A stretch of 27,159 bases of DNA from assembly GCA_025331435.1 (NCBI GenBank), contig JAIWNI010000194.1, forward strand, positions 1 through 27,159, read 5' to 3'. Of this stretch, positions 7,178-18,571 are shown in pieces (the first letter of the stretch is position 1; the number at the start of each line of letters is the position of its first letter). This DNA comes from Choanephora cucurbitarum (Eukaryota; Mucoromycota; Mucoromycetes; Mucorales; Choanephoraceae). The notes under the pieces are model-generated. The model was not told the DNA's origin. It was given only the letters and a program-made list of their open reading frames with translations, and searched no databases. Both the position numbers and the translations under genes were made by a program.

Positions 7178-8923
7178 ATACTTTATCTTCTCAAGAGTAC
7201 CTGTTGCGCCATTGACAAGGCCATTACTGGTGTCAATATTGTTGGCTATCATGTAATGAGCAACAACTTTCAATGTCAAAACTTTACTTGGCCCCACAGT
7301 CCTGTGAGTTAAAATACTTTAAAAGAACTTCAAAGAGCTTGAACTCTTAATGAAAGAAGTAAAAGCTCGGTTGTATGAGTTGATTTAGCATATATAGGTG
7401 ATCACATAACTGGGGGAAGCTGCAAGAAATCACCAAATATAATCACATGAAGGCCAGCAAAAGATTTCTCAGAAATGAATGTATCTTTCAAATTTTTGTC
7501 TACCCATGAAAAACTCTACTTGATACCAGACTGATTTTGTCAATGATGACCACATTTAGCTCAGCTAATGCTACACCGATTGAATGAGACACATCTGCTG
7601 AAAGCTCAGTAATCTCAGTGTGATTGACAGGTGAATGGAATGCAGAATGAAAAGTTTAACCACTAATGTTATATGCAGCCATTCCTGTTGGTGCCGTTAA
7701 CAAAATTGTTGGGCAGTTGTAATCGCGATGTGGGCCTTCATCATAATATTTAACAAGAGTTTGGTAAAATGTTTTGATCAACATGCTTTTTCCTGTTCCT
7801 GCCCCACCAGTTACAAAAAGGTGCAATGCCTCCGGCTTTTCACTATTACTTCGATCGTGACGAACATGATCAATCACAGGATTCAAAAAAGCTTTTTGGT
7901 TGAGATTGACTTTTGGAAGGTTTCTTGAAATTCAGCATCAGAGACTTTGTCAGGTCTAGTGTATCTTTTGACAAAAGCAGTTGCTGTTTCTTCAGCTACA
8001 TGACTTTCTGGATCGAACTCATCGCCTCCAACACGCGTTTCATCTGATGATAAAAACATCCTGTAAACTTTAATCGGGTCAGGGGTGTCGCAATTTCCCA
8101 GTCCATCAATACGTCCACCACTGGCTTCAAAGGGGTGTGACATTTCTGGTGACTCATCCGCATCTTCTGCATCATTACTTTCCTCGTTTTCTCTGGCTTG
8201 TGCAGCAAGTTGTTCAGCTTCAGCTATACCCTCATCAGCAGTTTCTGAAAATTCAGTTCTATATTGCACAATCGCTTGACTGTTTTCTTCAAATTTTGCT
8301 GTACAATCAATACCACCGAGATCTTCTTCTTCAATTCTCCAGAGCAAATACAACATCAATAACGAGTAGAAGTACACATCAGGATTTGTTCTCATGGAGT
8401 GCAGATGGTATCTTAAGACTTTTGGTGCTTTTCTTTTCTTCACAAAAGCAAGTCTGTCTTTAAGCTCCAACCATTTCAACTCTTCTGACAACACCTTATC
8501 TATCTCATTCAAGTTTGTTACTGGCTCATCTTCAATATCATCTTCGTCATCAGCTATCTCTGTTGTTACATTTGATCTTGAATTGTATTAAGGGTATTCG
8601 TAATATGCAATGAATTGTGCTAGATTCAATTCTTCCAATTGATCGGCTCTAGCTACATAATATGCAATCATTCCATTGCTGTAAATATCCTTTGAATCTC
8701 GATCTAACACTTCCAGGTCTTCTTTTGACTTCAAGATTCTTCGACGATATTCAGGTGGCCCTGTAGCAACAAAAACAGTTTTGACACTGAACTCACAAAT
8801 ACTGATTTGCAAGATGTTATATGCGGCTTCTTGTGCTGATACCTCATTAATGTTATAATATGCAGAAGCTAAATTTTGCAGGGTTTTTCTCGATGAGGCG
8901 CTTTCATTTACACTTAGCTCCAA
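7160..8923 (-). pseudogene. Helitron helicase region (Pif1-like), broken
   Basis: From 8923 down, a segment with FVATGPPEYRRRILKSKED and a DIYSNGMIAYYVAR motif matches the conserved Rep-helicase linker. A stop lies at 8588-8590, then the frame continues to 7883. A one-base shift in the run at 7881-7890 leads to Walker A GGAGTGKS (7808-7785). A stop at 7656 follows, then IIDKISLV, where family members have Asp-Glu: the Glu is replaced by Lys (7538-7536). Another shift gives FGDFLQLPPV. The next recognised piece is PSKVLTLKVV and GLVNGATGTLEKI at about 7300-7180. The distance between the last two is far too short, so part of the helicase is deleted. It would have unwound DNA during rolling-circle transposition. 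Confidence 0.8.
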
Positions 8924-10512
8924 AACCTGAAGCAGATGTCTGATGTACCCTTGTCGCTTTTGGTAATATATTCAACAGCATAGGCACAAAAGGCATACGG
9001 ATCCAAAATGAATTGTATGTCTATATTGGCTCCATGCATACGAAGGATTTTGGGGTTGTAATTGTTGATAAGAGTATGCTTCACACTTTTTTTAAAGAAA
9101 ACCTTGGATGAGTTGATTGTAATTTTGATTGACATTAAATAATCTTTTTTGTTAAGTTCAAAGATTGCAATTAATTGATCCAATGATAATTCAGAAGCAG
9201 ACAAACTGTTATAGTTTCCATCTAGATACTTTCTTATCTTCTTTACGTAACCCTTGTATTTAGGATCGCATTCTTTAAATGAAACCAAGACCAAGGTTTC
9301 ATCCATAGGGAAAACGGGATGTTGAATTTGCATTTGGTTTTGTCATTTTTACAGTATTTGAAGCAAGAACGAGTGTGACGATGAACTTGTCTGAATAGAA
9401 TCAACTCTTTAAATGCTTCATCATTACTTTTGTCATCCACATTACATGTCATTATGTTATCAATAAACTTTGCAACGCTTCTTCGATTCACACCTCTTCC
9501 AAAAGGATCATTGACACCTTGGTTCATCTCTGGTGCGTCTTCTAACCAAAGTAGCATATGCGCATGTGGTGAACCTCGGTGTTGAAACTCAACCCGATAA
9601 TAATAATCTTTAATATTGTGATTGCCAAATGGTCCATGTGGAGAATTCCATGTGTTTTTCAAAGTATGCATACGTCTGTCAAAGTATCTTGCACAAGTAA
9701 TTGGGTCTGATTGGATCAATCTTGCCTTTTTTTCGTTGCTCAACTCCTTTGCTCCATCTTCAGTGATACTTTCATCATCTACTACCTTCTTTAAAATTAC
9801 AAGTAATTCTGGCCACCTAGCTTCAGCAGCCGAAAGAGTAACAAACAGTGTTGGTATGTTGAGCTGTCTAACCATGGCCATCATATCGCCCCTTTCTTTC
9901 TTCCAATACGCGGGTGATGATCTCACTTTCTGAAGTACTTGAAATGCTTGATCCTTTTTCAATATATCGTTCAAGCCATCATTCTCCAAAATATTATGTG
10001 CACGAAGGGGATTGTCAATTCTTGCTTTGGACATTCGCATTACAATCGTCACATGGTTAGCTAAGTTTAGCAGTTGCCTCTTACGATCCATAAACAACAA
10101 GAAGTCATTCCTTCTTACCATTCGGCGATCATAATTTTCTGCCCAAGATTTGACAATTGATGCATATTATATCGGTTTGCCTTCATGAATTCGTTCCATA
10201 ATAGCACCACCAAACAAGGTAGGAAATGCAAGATATTCAACATCTTTATCAAATAGAAAACGCATTGGACGAGAACCTTCAGCAAGTGCAACAAGTAAGC
10301 CTTCAGTATCAACTTGGATAGGTATTGTGAACTCTTCAGCACCACTAAAAAATGTTCCAGCACCACCAGAATTTATTTCGTCTTCTCTTTCTTCTTCCAT
10401 ATCACATTCAGAATCAATATTGATACCAAATTTAGCAAACGCTTCACTCAGCTCATCAATTGCATTTTGTATCGAATTAGGATTACTCAACTCAATAACT
10501 GTTTCATTAAAC
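8914..10512 (-). pseudogene. Helitron Rep (HUH nuclease) region
   Basis: The frame runs from about 10512 through MSNPNSIQNAIDELSEAF, with a stop at 10167-10169, into the Helitron_like_N region. It contains WPELLVILKK, a DPITCARYFDRR motif and RVEFQHRGSPHAHMLLW with the metal-binding HAH (9566-9558). A one-base shift in the TTTTCCC run near 9310 moves to the frame that holds YAVEYITK (8982-8959), the Tyr-containing motif of the nuclease. A further one-base shift near 8930 leads to the helicase linker. The HUH and Tyr motifs are intact; frameshifts and the stop are not compatible with one product. Rep would nick the element end and join it to target DNA. Confidence 0.88.
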
Positions 10513-11092
10513 TTCCTGATTTTACATTATGCTTTTTATAAGCTTGACTGTCTTTCAAAACATGAGCTGTTGCCCAAACATTGAAAATGTTGTCATTGCC
10601 AGACATGTTACAATTAGCTTGCGCAAATCTTCTTTTCAGCTTAACCTGGATAATGTTGGTGTCGTTCAAAAGTCTAGGGATACAAGAAACAGTTTTATCG
10701 ACTGAAACAGGTACGTTTACAATAACACCTTTACTCTTATACTGACCACGCACTCCAAGAACAGTAAGAATTGATTGGAATACATGTCTAGCAGCAACAA
10801 GTCTCTCTTCAATTCTTTTAAGACGTTTGATCTCTTCTGGAATCTCAGGAAGCTTAAGCCCATTAGAAAGGCAAAGACGAGGTACTTTCTCATGCTTAAC
10901 AAAAAGACTACAGTTATCGCAAAACTTTGAGGGATATTCTGTGTTCTTGACGTTAAAAACAAGTCGAATGAGTTCATCAGTGGCCTCACGACTCAATAAC
11001 ATTTCTCTTGTTATCGTCTTGGTCTGCCCGAAAACCACAACCCACCGCAACTTACACGGATAATAGTTAGTCCTTTTTTGATTTTGCTTCAT
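10487..11092 (-). pseudogene. Helitron N-terminal DUF6570-like region
   Basis: This 201-residue frame contains FCDNCSLF, VPRLCLSNGLKLPEIPEEI, IEERLVAARHVFQSI and KGVIVNVPVSVDKTV, the order seen in DUF6570-type regions at the start of many Helitron proteins. It ends through a one-base shift near 10510; the other frame continues (IRKFNETVIELSN) into the Rep segment, so it is the N-terminal part of the same protein. Its function is not known. CxxC suggests a metal site. The ATG at 11092 is convenient but the original start may lie farther upstream. Confidence 0.75.
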
Positions 11093-11710
11093 ACTTGCTC
11101 GAATTTTTTCCTGTACAAGTAACAGTATCTATTAGCACTCGAACTGTATCGACTAGCTTATCGATATTACCTCATGCGAAGCTGCAAGTACTCTTGCTCT
11201 ATGTTTTATTTGACGCTCAGTTGTTCTGCGCCGTCTCCTCACTAATTTATCATCTTCATTAACTCGATTTTTTATTCCTAAATTTTTAACGAATCTTCTA
11301 CTGTTACATCCTCTGTTGTTGGAATATCTACTGTTGAACTAACAGATCTTCTAACTCTTGAAGCTCTTTGACTTTCAGCGTTTCGTCTTTTTATTTCTTC
11401 ATCTGCGCGGACTGTGTCTGAGCTGACTGCGTCTGTACTGCATTTTTGCGAAATTCATGCTCTGGCTGCTCGCTTCCTCTCTCTTTCTTTCTTTCGTTTC
11501 TCTTCAACCATCATTGGAGTTTTCCTTTTCAATGGTATACTGGTTGACGGATTAATTGAAGCGTCTGCGAGGTTTTCGGAAAAAACTGTTCAGTTTCGTC
11601 TTCCTTTTGTAAACTCTGTTGCATAGAGAAACATTGGATCGCGGTTAGACTTTGAAATTCTTTGACTTCTTCTACGGGCATTTGTTGAAGATTCAGCCTA
11701 ACTTTCATTT
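11093..11710 (-). other. Degraded N-terminal flank of the Helitron gene
   Basis: On the minus strand short pieces rich in Lys and Arg are readable in different frames, such as ERKKERERKRAARA and NAESQRASRVRRSVSS. Basic stretches of this kind often precede the DUF6570-like region of Helitrons. Frequent stops and shifts prevent a gene model. Confidence 0.35.
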
Positions 11711-12026
11711 ATTTTAAAAAAGAATTCTAATCTGTTCTGTCGAAGTAGTTTTTATTTTCTACGTATTTTTGGCACCTTTATTTTGAATTAGGTTAAAGAA
11801 AATGATACTAATAATTGTCTTGAAACTTAAAAAGGTAAAAAAGGGGAAGGTGTAAAAGCGGTCATAACTCAAGATAAGATATAGGATGTCACATGATTAT
11901 CCCAAATATCTTTTTTTTCATGGAGAAACGAAATCTCTTTATTAAGTGACGTGAACACTCAAGTCACAAGTATTGTTTTAGGATTTTTGTAAGATTTTGA
12001 AGGGGATATATAAGTAAAGGGGGGGT
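11711..12026. other. Non-coding junction between Helitron and left LINE
   Basis: This AT-rich stretch has no ORF I trust. It includes the proposed Helitron 5' end at 11886 and the short 3' region of the left LINE (below 12027). No poly(A) or simple-repeat LINE tail is obvious, so the exact LINE 3' end is not resolved. Confidence 0.5.
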
Positions 12027-13340
12027 TTATCTTGTTGTGGGGACATCAACAGAGGAAGTGCGACGACAATCATCAGATACTAGATCAGTATGAAGAAAAT
12101 TGAAACCGATCAAGGGGAAAGGAGAAATTCCTTTGCGGTATAATGCTTCATTAATATGGGACCGAAGATCTTTACTAGCGCTCGAAATTACCACCGTCGA
12201 AACAAAAGGCACATTGTCAAGGACATGCATCCAATGACTACGCCGAATGACTTGAGGAATGGAGGCGAAAATTGTATAAGCATTCTGATATAACAAGGAC
12301 TTGGCCAAGGGAGGGAACTGAAGGGTGAAAAGAGCCGCATTGAGTTGCTGAGGTGAAAATGGTACAGTAAAGTATTGTGACCACAGGGATTTCCAAACTT
12401 CCAATTTCCTGTCACTTTCATATAAGAAATATTCAATAGTATCATTATGTTGACAACAAATAACGCAAAGAAGATTCTCGATGAACGGAAGAATATGATG
12501 CAAAACGGCTCGACAAGGCGGTTTGCTCTACAGCAAACGATACCAAACGTTTAGGCTAGTGGCTGATAATGAGAAGAACCAAAATTCAGACCAAAAACGT
12601 GTCGGCAATGGAGATTTTGAGAAGGGGAGAAGTAGGGATCGGTAGGCTCGAGGAGATAGATAGAGGTCCGGATTGGTGGATCCTAAGCTAAGTGCCAAGA
12701 GGAGAGGAGAGACATCAACGCACCCATGTTCCACTGGTTGAAAGGGATGCGGGCCGAGGTGAGCATAAGCAGGTGGGATGAAGGCGCGCACGAAGAAAGG
12801 AAGTAGAGTCAGTTCATTGCGTCGGACCCATCGGAGGAATCTACGCACCAAGTATGGAAACGCAGTTGTCTTTGAAAGCGTTTTGGGCCGAAGGCGTTTG
12901 GAAACCTGATCAAGTACATAGGCCTCAGAACAGGGCAAAAGTAGAATAAAGCGAGGCACCTAAAAGGTTGAGGGTGGAATGTAAAGGGAGCCGAGTGGTA
13001 TGTGAAGCCAAACAGTAGGGCTAACTACCGCCTGCCTAAAGAGTTTTGGTAAGGCATCCACAGCTTTCCAGAGCAAATAAAATGGGCTGGAGCTGGCGAG
13101 GAGTACGGTTGGACGTAGGCCGGTAAACAGGAAGATCAATCTAAAGTCCTGCAAAGCCCAGAATGAGGGGTTTACGGAGGGATCAGTTACCAAGTGCCGA
13201 ATAGCATACTTTAGAAGTATAGGCAAAATGAAGGATCGGACCAACACAGGAGGAATTCAGGTAGATAAGTCCGAAAGATGGCCTGTGATTGACAACAATG
13301 GATTTAACCAGCGCAATTGTAGCGCGTGCTGTTGAATGTT
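12027..13340 (-). pseudogene. LINE ORF2, C-terminal domain (left copy)
   Basis: After a one-base shift near 13355 (KRGGLGLLNP is recovered in the next frame), one frame continues to 12027 with stops near 13260, at 12960-12962 and at 12528-12530. Segments such as FLRWVRRNELTLLPFFVRAF and FIPPAYAHLG match the right copy closely. The end has CVICCQHNDTIEYFLYE and VWKSL, resembling the Cys-rich motif at the end of LINE ORF2 with its later His and Cys lost. The role of this region is probably nucleic-acid binding. Confidence 0.75.
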
Positions 13341-15302
13341 GGGATTTAAGAGGCCCAAGCCGCCCTTTTTCGAGGCAAGTATATGGTTGCTATACCTATG
13401 CGGGGAAATATGCGGCGCATAAGAAAAGTGCTCATGATGGACTCGATTTGTTTGAAATAGGCGTCAGGAACTGATAGGACTCGAAGGACGTGCCATAAGC
13501 GAGATAGTACGAGGCTTTTGAGGATGGTTATTCGACCACGGATGGATAAAGATCGTTGAGAGTGGATACCACAAGCAATAGTTATCTTATCAAGTAAGGA
13601 AGTCAAATAGGCATTGCGTTAAACTGTAGATGTACATAACGAATAACCAAGGTAGATTAGAGCAGAAGGTGACTGACAGTCATGCATTTGTGTTATATTC
13701 TGGACCAAAAGCTGCTGCTTCGAGGCATGCATACGAGTAAAAGGTTTACCAGACAGTGAAAGCGCTTGTGTCTTATGAAAGTTGACCTTTGCGTTAGATG
13801 CCAAAGAGTAAGTCCGCAGGTGTGCCTGTAGCAGAACTTGATCGGAAGAATCTTTAAGGAAACATACGACGTCATCAGCATAAGCAAGAAGTTTAATAGA
13901 TGTGGCCGGTCCAACCATCCGATTAGAAACATGGGTTGCAGGTAAGGAAATGCCTTTGAAGGCGGCATCCTGAAGGAGGCAGCGAAGAAGAGGTTCAAAA
14001 GCTAAATTGAATAAAACTGGAGAAATCGTATCACCCTGCCGAAGGCCTCTTTGTTGTAGCACAGGTGTGGACAGATGTCCATTGACGTTGAGGCGAAGGT
14101 GAGTGCCAAAGAAAAGTGAGCTAATACTCATCACAAACGAGGGAGGGAAACCGAAGGAAAGAAAAACCTGTCGCAAGTATTCAGGATGAACACGGTCGTA
14201 CGCCTTTTCCTGATCTAAGAGAAGGCCAATAGCCGTATCCCCAGATTTGTGAGCACGGTCAATGACAAGCTTCATAAGCTAGCCATTGTCCGCAATAAAA
14301 CGGCCTCGAACAAAGCCAGTCTGAAACAAGTTGATCAGCCCATCCGCACATTCAATCATTCGAGCATTAAGAAGGCGTGTAAAAACCTTTGCATCGGTGT
14401 TGATAAGGGAGATGGGGCGCCAGTTTTGTAGTTCAGATAGGTGACCTTTTTTTGGTAGAAGAGAGGCAATAGTGTCCTGCCAGAAAGGAGGAAAGATAGC
14501 TTTTTGTAAAGCATCATTGTAAACCTTAACAGCAGTGGATTGACAGACAGGATACAAAAATAAGAGGCGAAGAATCTCATATGGAATACCGTCTCCACCG
14601 GGACTGCTTCGTTTAGGGCTACGAGAGACACCAATTAGAAGGTCATTCAAAGTGAAAGCAGACTCAAGAGACTCTTGTTGCGCCGGAGATAGCTTGAGGT
14701 CAGGGGTAAGAGACGATAACAGACTCTCAATGGATGCTTGGTCGGTAGCCTCAGGAGAATAAAGCTGCTGATAAAAGGCAGAGGCTGAATCTAGCATGTC
14801 CTCCTTAATAGTACTTGTCTCCCTCGTAAATGGGTGGATTAAGAGTGGGATCAAATGCTTGGATGAGCGCCGTGAGACGGTTCGTTTCAGGTAGCCTGCA
14901 GATAGTTCACCCTTTTCGCGCCAACGTATACCAGTACGAAGAGCAAGTGTGTCAACCTGGTATTCCTGAAGGGAACGTAGCTGCTGATCAACCACCTATT
15001 GCAAAGGCTGGTAATATGCGGTCAAGTCGGGACGAAGATTTAATTGGTGCCTAATCCTATTGCGCTTGATCTGGAGTAATCGATCAGATCTTTTGAGACA
15101 AAAGGCTTGCTTTCTAGAGTGACCTTGTGCCACTTGAGTCGCCGTTGCTTTGAACTCTTCCCAACGGTCCTGTGCAGAAGATGATGGAGGTAGGGCAGAT
15201 GCCGCGACCATAAGTGCAGAATGCAACCGGTGACAAAATTGATGATCAACCGCCAACCTGGGATGAGCTCTATAATGTCCCTTGCCTGTGCTCTAAGTAG
15301 TA
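13340..15302 (-). pseudogene. LINE ORF2, reverse transcriptase (left copy)
   Basis: One frame from about 15302 to 13350 carries RT with stops at 14996-14998 (TAG), 14276-14278 (TAG) and near 13617 (TAA). It shows KKGHLSELQNWRPISLIN, FQTGFVRGRFI, DQEKAYDRVHP (catalytic Asp), QQRGLRQGDTISPVLFN, YADD (13882-13871) and LIYLGY, the RT motif order of LINEs. All catalytic residues remain. The enzyme would prime reverse transcription at nicked target DNA. The TAG at 14996 is at the same position as a TAG in the right copy. Confidence 0.88.
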
Positions 15303-15321
15303 TCCATGGAGAAGGAGGACA

Positions 15322-16121
15322 TCAGTTGTACAGTAGAGGATAAAAAAAAATGATCCGTTCAAGAAGGGTTGATATACGCCACACGACCATGGGATCGAAA
15401 GGATGCAATATCATTTGACAGGAATATATAATCAATACATGATTACTGAGGCCCGACACAAAAAGTGGGTTGGAAGATGAATGATCAGACGTAACGCCGT
15501 CCTTAAAGTTAATAGTCACAAACCGGATCCATTTAGAAGGAGCATTATTTCGACGAGTGCCCAAACCAGAGGAGTTGGAGGAAGGGTTTGTGTAATTGAA
15601 ATCAATTAAAATGATATGACGGGAAGGATCGGGCAAAGTAGTATTATCAGTTGATAGTAAGTGACTAAGGTTAGACAGAAATAGAATGCGGGCTTGTCGG
15701 GATACAGGAGCATAAACTACTGTGACGTAGAGTGTGTGATTTTTATAGATATTCAACGGCCACAGTTACTTTTGACAATATCAGAGAGAAGTAGATCAGG
15801 GTTAAAAACAACGATTCCGCAATGCTGAGTCCAAACACTTTGTTTAGCCTAAAATTGCATGTGGAAGGTGTTCTCTATAGATTCAGTATCAACATGCGTT
15901 TCTTGAAGTGTAAGTATATCCATGGCAGTGGTGCGTAGATATCGGATGAACTGTTTGCAAATATCGGCATTGCCGGTCTTACGAAGACCACGGCAATTGA
16001 TTGTGCCAGTATTGAATTTAAAAAAGTTAGAAGTGGTTGATGGAGGAGAATAGTTAGAAAAATAAAGGTCACTGAGAGAACTATCCTGAGTAGAAATAGA
16101 AGGATTTATAAATGATGACAT
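15322..16121 (-). pseudogene. LINE ORF2, AP-like endonuclease (left copy)
   Basis: ATG at 16121 opens ORF2. INCRGLRKTG and LTLQETH are the Asn and Glu motifs of APE endonucleases. TAG at 15849-15851 and TGA at 15753-15755 interrupt; the right copy has Gln and Trp there. After a frameshift near 15757 come VTVVYAPVSRQAR and ILIDFNY, where the usual GDFN has lost its Gly. The SDH-type end motif appears as SNH. The domain would nick the target. The frame then shifts again near 15310 into MDTT-STGKG and the RT region. Confidence 0.8.
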
Positions 16122-16217
16122 GTTTGTTTTCCTTTGAGGTTTTAGATGTTTTATTCTTTTTTTTTTGTGGTTCTAACTTGCTTTCTGTTTTGCGGAGAGA
16201 TATATAGGTGATGCAGA

Positions 16218-18020
16218 CTAATTGAGAGCAGGCGATTGCTCTAAATCATCGCTAGCTGTCTGATCCTCATCGCTGGAAATTTACATGGCTAACTCGTCCT
16301 TAATGTTCTTCTTATTCAGTGGACACTGACTATGTTTTGTCTTACGGTGACTCGTACTACCGCAGTTGCATGTTTTTCCTGCTGAGAGGGAAGGATAAAT
16401 TCCTTCAAATTAAAATGAGCTTGAGGTAACGGGGTTTGATTCAGTAGTAACTCAAGGTTTGCAAGATCAGACTAGACTACTCAAGAGTATTCTCAAACTG
16501 TGATATTAAGATATTATAAGAGATCTTTAATTACTGATATTATGTGACTGAAGTTTACCTGTGATATTAAGATATTATAAGAGATAAAAAGATATAAATA
16601 TCTTAACATCAAGGTCTTTTATACTGTGTTGTTAATTGAGGATTACTATTAGCTGTTAGTCCATACACTAACAGTGCTAGTCTGAGAGAGGCGGAATATA
16701 AATTGTATAATTCTGATGGTGTGATTGGGGGTGTGCGAACACTTCTAATTTATCCGAGCGTGTGTAACCTTACAGGCTCACAACAAAATGAGCAGGTAGA
16801 CGTCCTCCACTGCGAGTTGACCGAGATCCTGTCGCTGCCATAAAGGGCTCTAAATTCTCTACGGGAGCTGAAAGTATATCATTCACTAGGTCAGGCTTCT
16901 GAGTGACAATCGATCGATTGTCGGGTGTTCTGTTAAGGTCTGAAGAGACACTTGTCTCTTTGTCTTGATTAGTTTCTACAATCTTAGAAGCCGTAAATTG
17001 GCTGGAACCAACATGGCGATTCTTAAGTTCCGGACGGTCGTCCCGTCTACGCTTGTTAGAAGTACTGTCATCTGTATTTGTTCTGAAACAGTTACGAGCA
17101 TTGTGTCCAGCATTACCGCATTGATAACAGCGACGCTTTTCTGTTGGTGCTTTGGTACACTCTTTACGGTAGTGACCAGTCTCTTTGCAATAAACACAAT
17201 GTTTATCCATATTTGTCCGGGTACCAAGACAGAATGAATTATCGCCTTCAAGCGCGATTTTGTATGTCAAGGCCTCACACGTCTTGTTGTTGTTGTTGGG
17301 ACGCTCAATGTAAACATGTCCGTTTCCTGTAAACCAGCATCCAGACCAATCGTCCAGATATAAAACCATTTTCCCTGACAACGCCATAACGAAACAAGTT
17401 GTTGAGTAGAGAATCCTTTAAACATTGATCTTCCCAAATAGGAAGTTTCGTTAAATTAATTTTTATTAAGCCTTTATCAGGGTGAATAGCAGGTGAAACA
17501 TAAAACTTTTTCTCATTCACAATGATGGGCTAAATAATAGCTTGATCACAAGCTTCTTTAGAGACTAAGGAGATCTCAATAACAGTGCTTGTATGGTCCT
17601 CTGACGAAGTCAGACCGAGAACGACACCGAAAGAAAACTGTTCACTTAATTTGAGGGCGATCTCAGATCTTAAATGAGCAAAATTTTTGAAGCATGGTAT
17701 AATACAGAGTGATCTGTAGTTCCAGTCTTATAAACTACGGGCTGAGCAGTTTCGATAAGCTGACCTTGTATGATCGAAGAGCGATACAAAACTGTCTCCT
17801 TACGGCTACGGGTTGAAGCAGTGGCTGTGGCATAGGTCTTTACTAGTGGCTTAGGCCAAGAAGGCAATGAGGTAGATGGAGGAACAGAGGATGAGGAAGG
17901 AGGAGACGAAGGAGAAGGTGGTGTCTGAGTATCAGGAAGGAACTCTATCGTATCATTTAGAGTTGATGTGGGGCTGTCTGGTGGCAACAGCCCGAAAGTG
18001 TTCTGGAGCGGAGGAACCAT
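16218..18020 (-). pseudogene. LINE ORF1, Gag-like zinc-knuckle protein (left copy)
   Basis: The ATG at 18020 matches the start of the right copy (MVPPLQNTFG versus MVSPPLNTFG). A Pro/Ser-rich N-terminus is followed by ATASTRSRKETVLYRSS. A one-base shift lies near 17685, TAG at 17530-17532 (CAA in the right copy) and a shift near 17365. Two knuckles follow: CVYCKETGHYRKEC and CYQCGNAGHNARNC. The frame is then split by the insertion at 16421-16784. Beyond it, CNCGSTSHRKTKHSQC (16370-16323) and PLNKK are recovered, with TAA at 16281-16283 and the last stop at 16218. ORF1 proteins bind LINE RNA. Confidence 0.85.
16421..16784. mobile_element. 364-bp insertion with 9-bp target duplication inside LINE ORF1
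   Basis: AAAATGAGC occurs at 16412-16420 and again at 16785-16793, and removing one copy with the enclosed segment rejoins ORF1 coding. The insert starts TTGAGGTAACG and ends GGCTCACAAC, with at most a weak inverted relation between ends (TTGAG / CTCACAA). It contains two identical 27-bp direct repeats (16498-16524 and 16559-16585) and no ORF. A 9-bp duplication fits Mutator-like elements better than LTR elements (4-6 bp) or hAT (8 bp), but the lack of long TIRs leaves the class open. Confidence 0.8.
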
Positions 18021-18548
18021 GCTATCCCAAATATCAAATATAAAAAACCCCAAAACTTTTGATGAAATAAACAAGCAAATCTTTCTTCATATTAAAAATT
18101 ATAACTGCTAAACAAGAAAGCAATCCTACGGGAGAAAAACTTTGAAACAAACCTATAACAACCTCTTTTTCTTTTTTCGTATTATCAAAAAGATATCTTC
18201 CTCAACAAGAACAAATTTTGATAATCCAATCTCTCTATTTATATTGAATAAACTTTCTCATCGAAAGAAGCATTGATTTAAATAAAATACTAAGAAGTAA
18301 ACGTGTTAGAAAATAAGCTTCAACGAAACAAATCTAGCAGTCTTTACTTTAGTATTATAATCTCATCAGAAACTCTCTAAACCGAGGGAAATTGACGCGT
18401 TATGATTTTTCTGACTTCGCATCAAATAATACAAATACTTTACAAACTTCACGTCAAACGTTGAAGAAATGATAAGCTTGTATAATAAGATACTACTCGT
18501 AATTAAAAGTATTCCTGCGACTATTAGAAAACAAAGGAAAGATATTAA
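18021..18548 (-). other. 5' region of the left LINE
   Basis: AT-rich sequence upstream of ORF1 on the minus strand. TATAAATA lies at 18243-18236, about 216 bases before the ATG; LINE promoters usually lack TATA, so it may be chance or belong to an older sequence. The true 5' end of the LINE is not defined because no flanking target duplication was found. A hydrophobic 70-codon frame at 18366-18578 crosses the Harbinger end and is not credible. Confidence 0.45.
18546..18548 (+). other. TAA target duplication, left of Harbinger
   Basis: TAA directly precedes the left TIR, and the same TAA follows the right TIR at 21372-21374. A 3-bp TWA/TAA duplication is the hallmark of PIF/Harbinger insertion. 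Confidence 0.85.
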
Positions 18549-18571
18549 GAGCATCTCCCATGGATTTCTTC
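18549..18571 (+). repeat. Left terminal inverted repeat of Harbinger
   Basis: GAGCATCTCCCATGG then ATTTCTTC. The right end read in reverse is GAGCATCTCCAATGG then AATTTCTC. The first ten bases are identical, and subterminal similarity continues with a shared GACTTTC/GAAAGTC block farther in. Confidence 0.9.

Larger units (their letters stand above)
7158..11886 (-). mobile_element. Helitron (rolling-circle transposon), degenerate
   Basis: The minus strand encodes, in order, a DUF6570-like N-terminus, a Helitron Rep (HUH) region and a Pif1-type helicase, the standard RepHel layout. Proposed ends are weak. The 5' end would be TCCTATATC at 11886 downwards, preceded by A. The 3' end would be CTGG at 7161-7158, followed by T and with a 14-bp palindrome just inside. 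Helicase coding stops short of its usual end, so the 3' part may instead be deleted. Several frameshifts, in-frame stops and a helicase deletion make it non-autonomous. Confidence 0.75.
12027..18243 (-). mobile_element. APE-type LINE (non-LTR retrotransposon), left copy
   Basis: On the minus strand it holds a 5' region with a TATA-like box, ORF1 with two CCHC knuckles and a third Cys-His motif, and ORF2 with an APE endonuclease, RT and C-terminal domain. Homologous pieces occur in the same order on the plus strand at 21545-26469, which allowed frames to be followed through damage. ORF1 is split by a 364-bp insertion. Both ORFs carry stops and frameshifts. The coding part is almost complete, so this copy is old but full length. 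Confidence 0.85.

Noticed and set aside
7124..7312. 62-codon plus-strand ORF
   Set aside because: It is antisense to the helicase segment that contains GLVNGATG.
11414..11626. 70-codon plus-strand ORF
   Set aside because: No motif; it lies over the degraded, basic N-terminal flank of the Helitron gene.
16421..16784. Solo LTR as identity of the 364-bp insert
   Set aside because: The ends are not a clear TG...CA pair next to the duplication, and the 9-bp duplication is too long for most LTR elements; not excluded completely.
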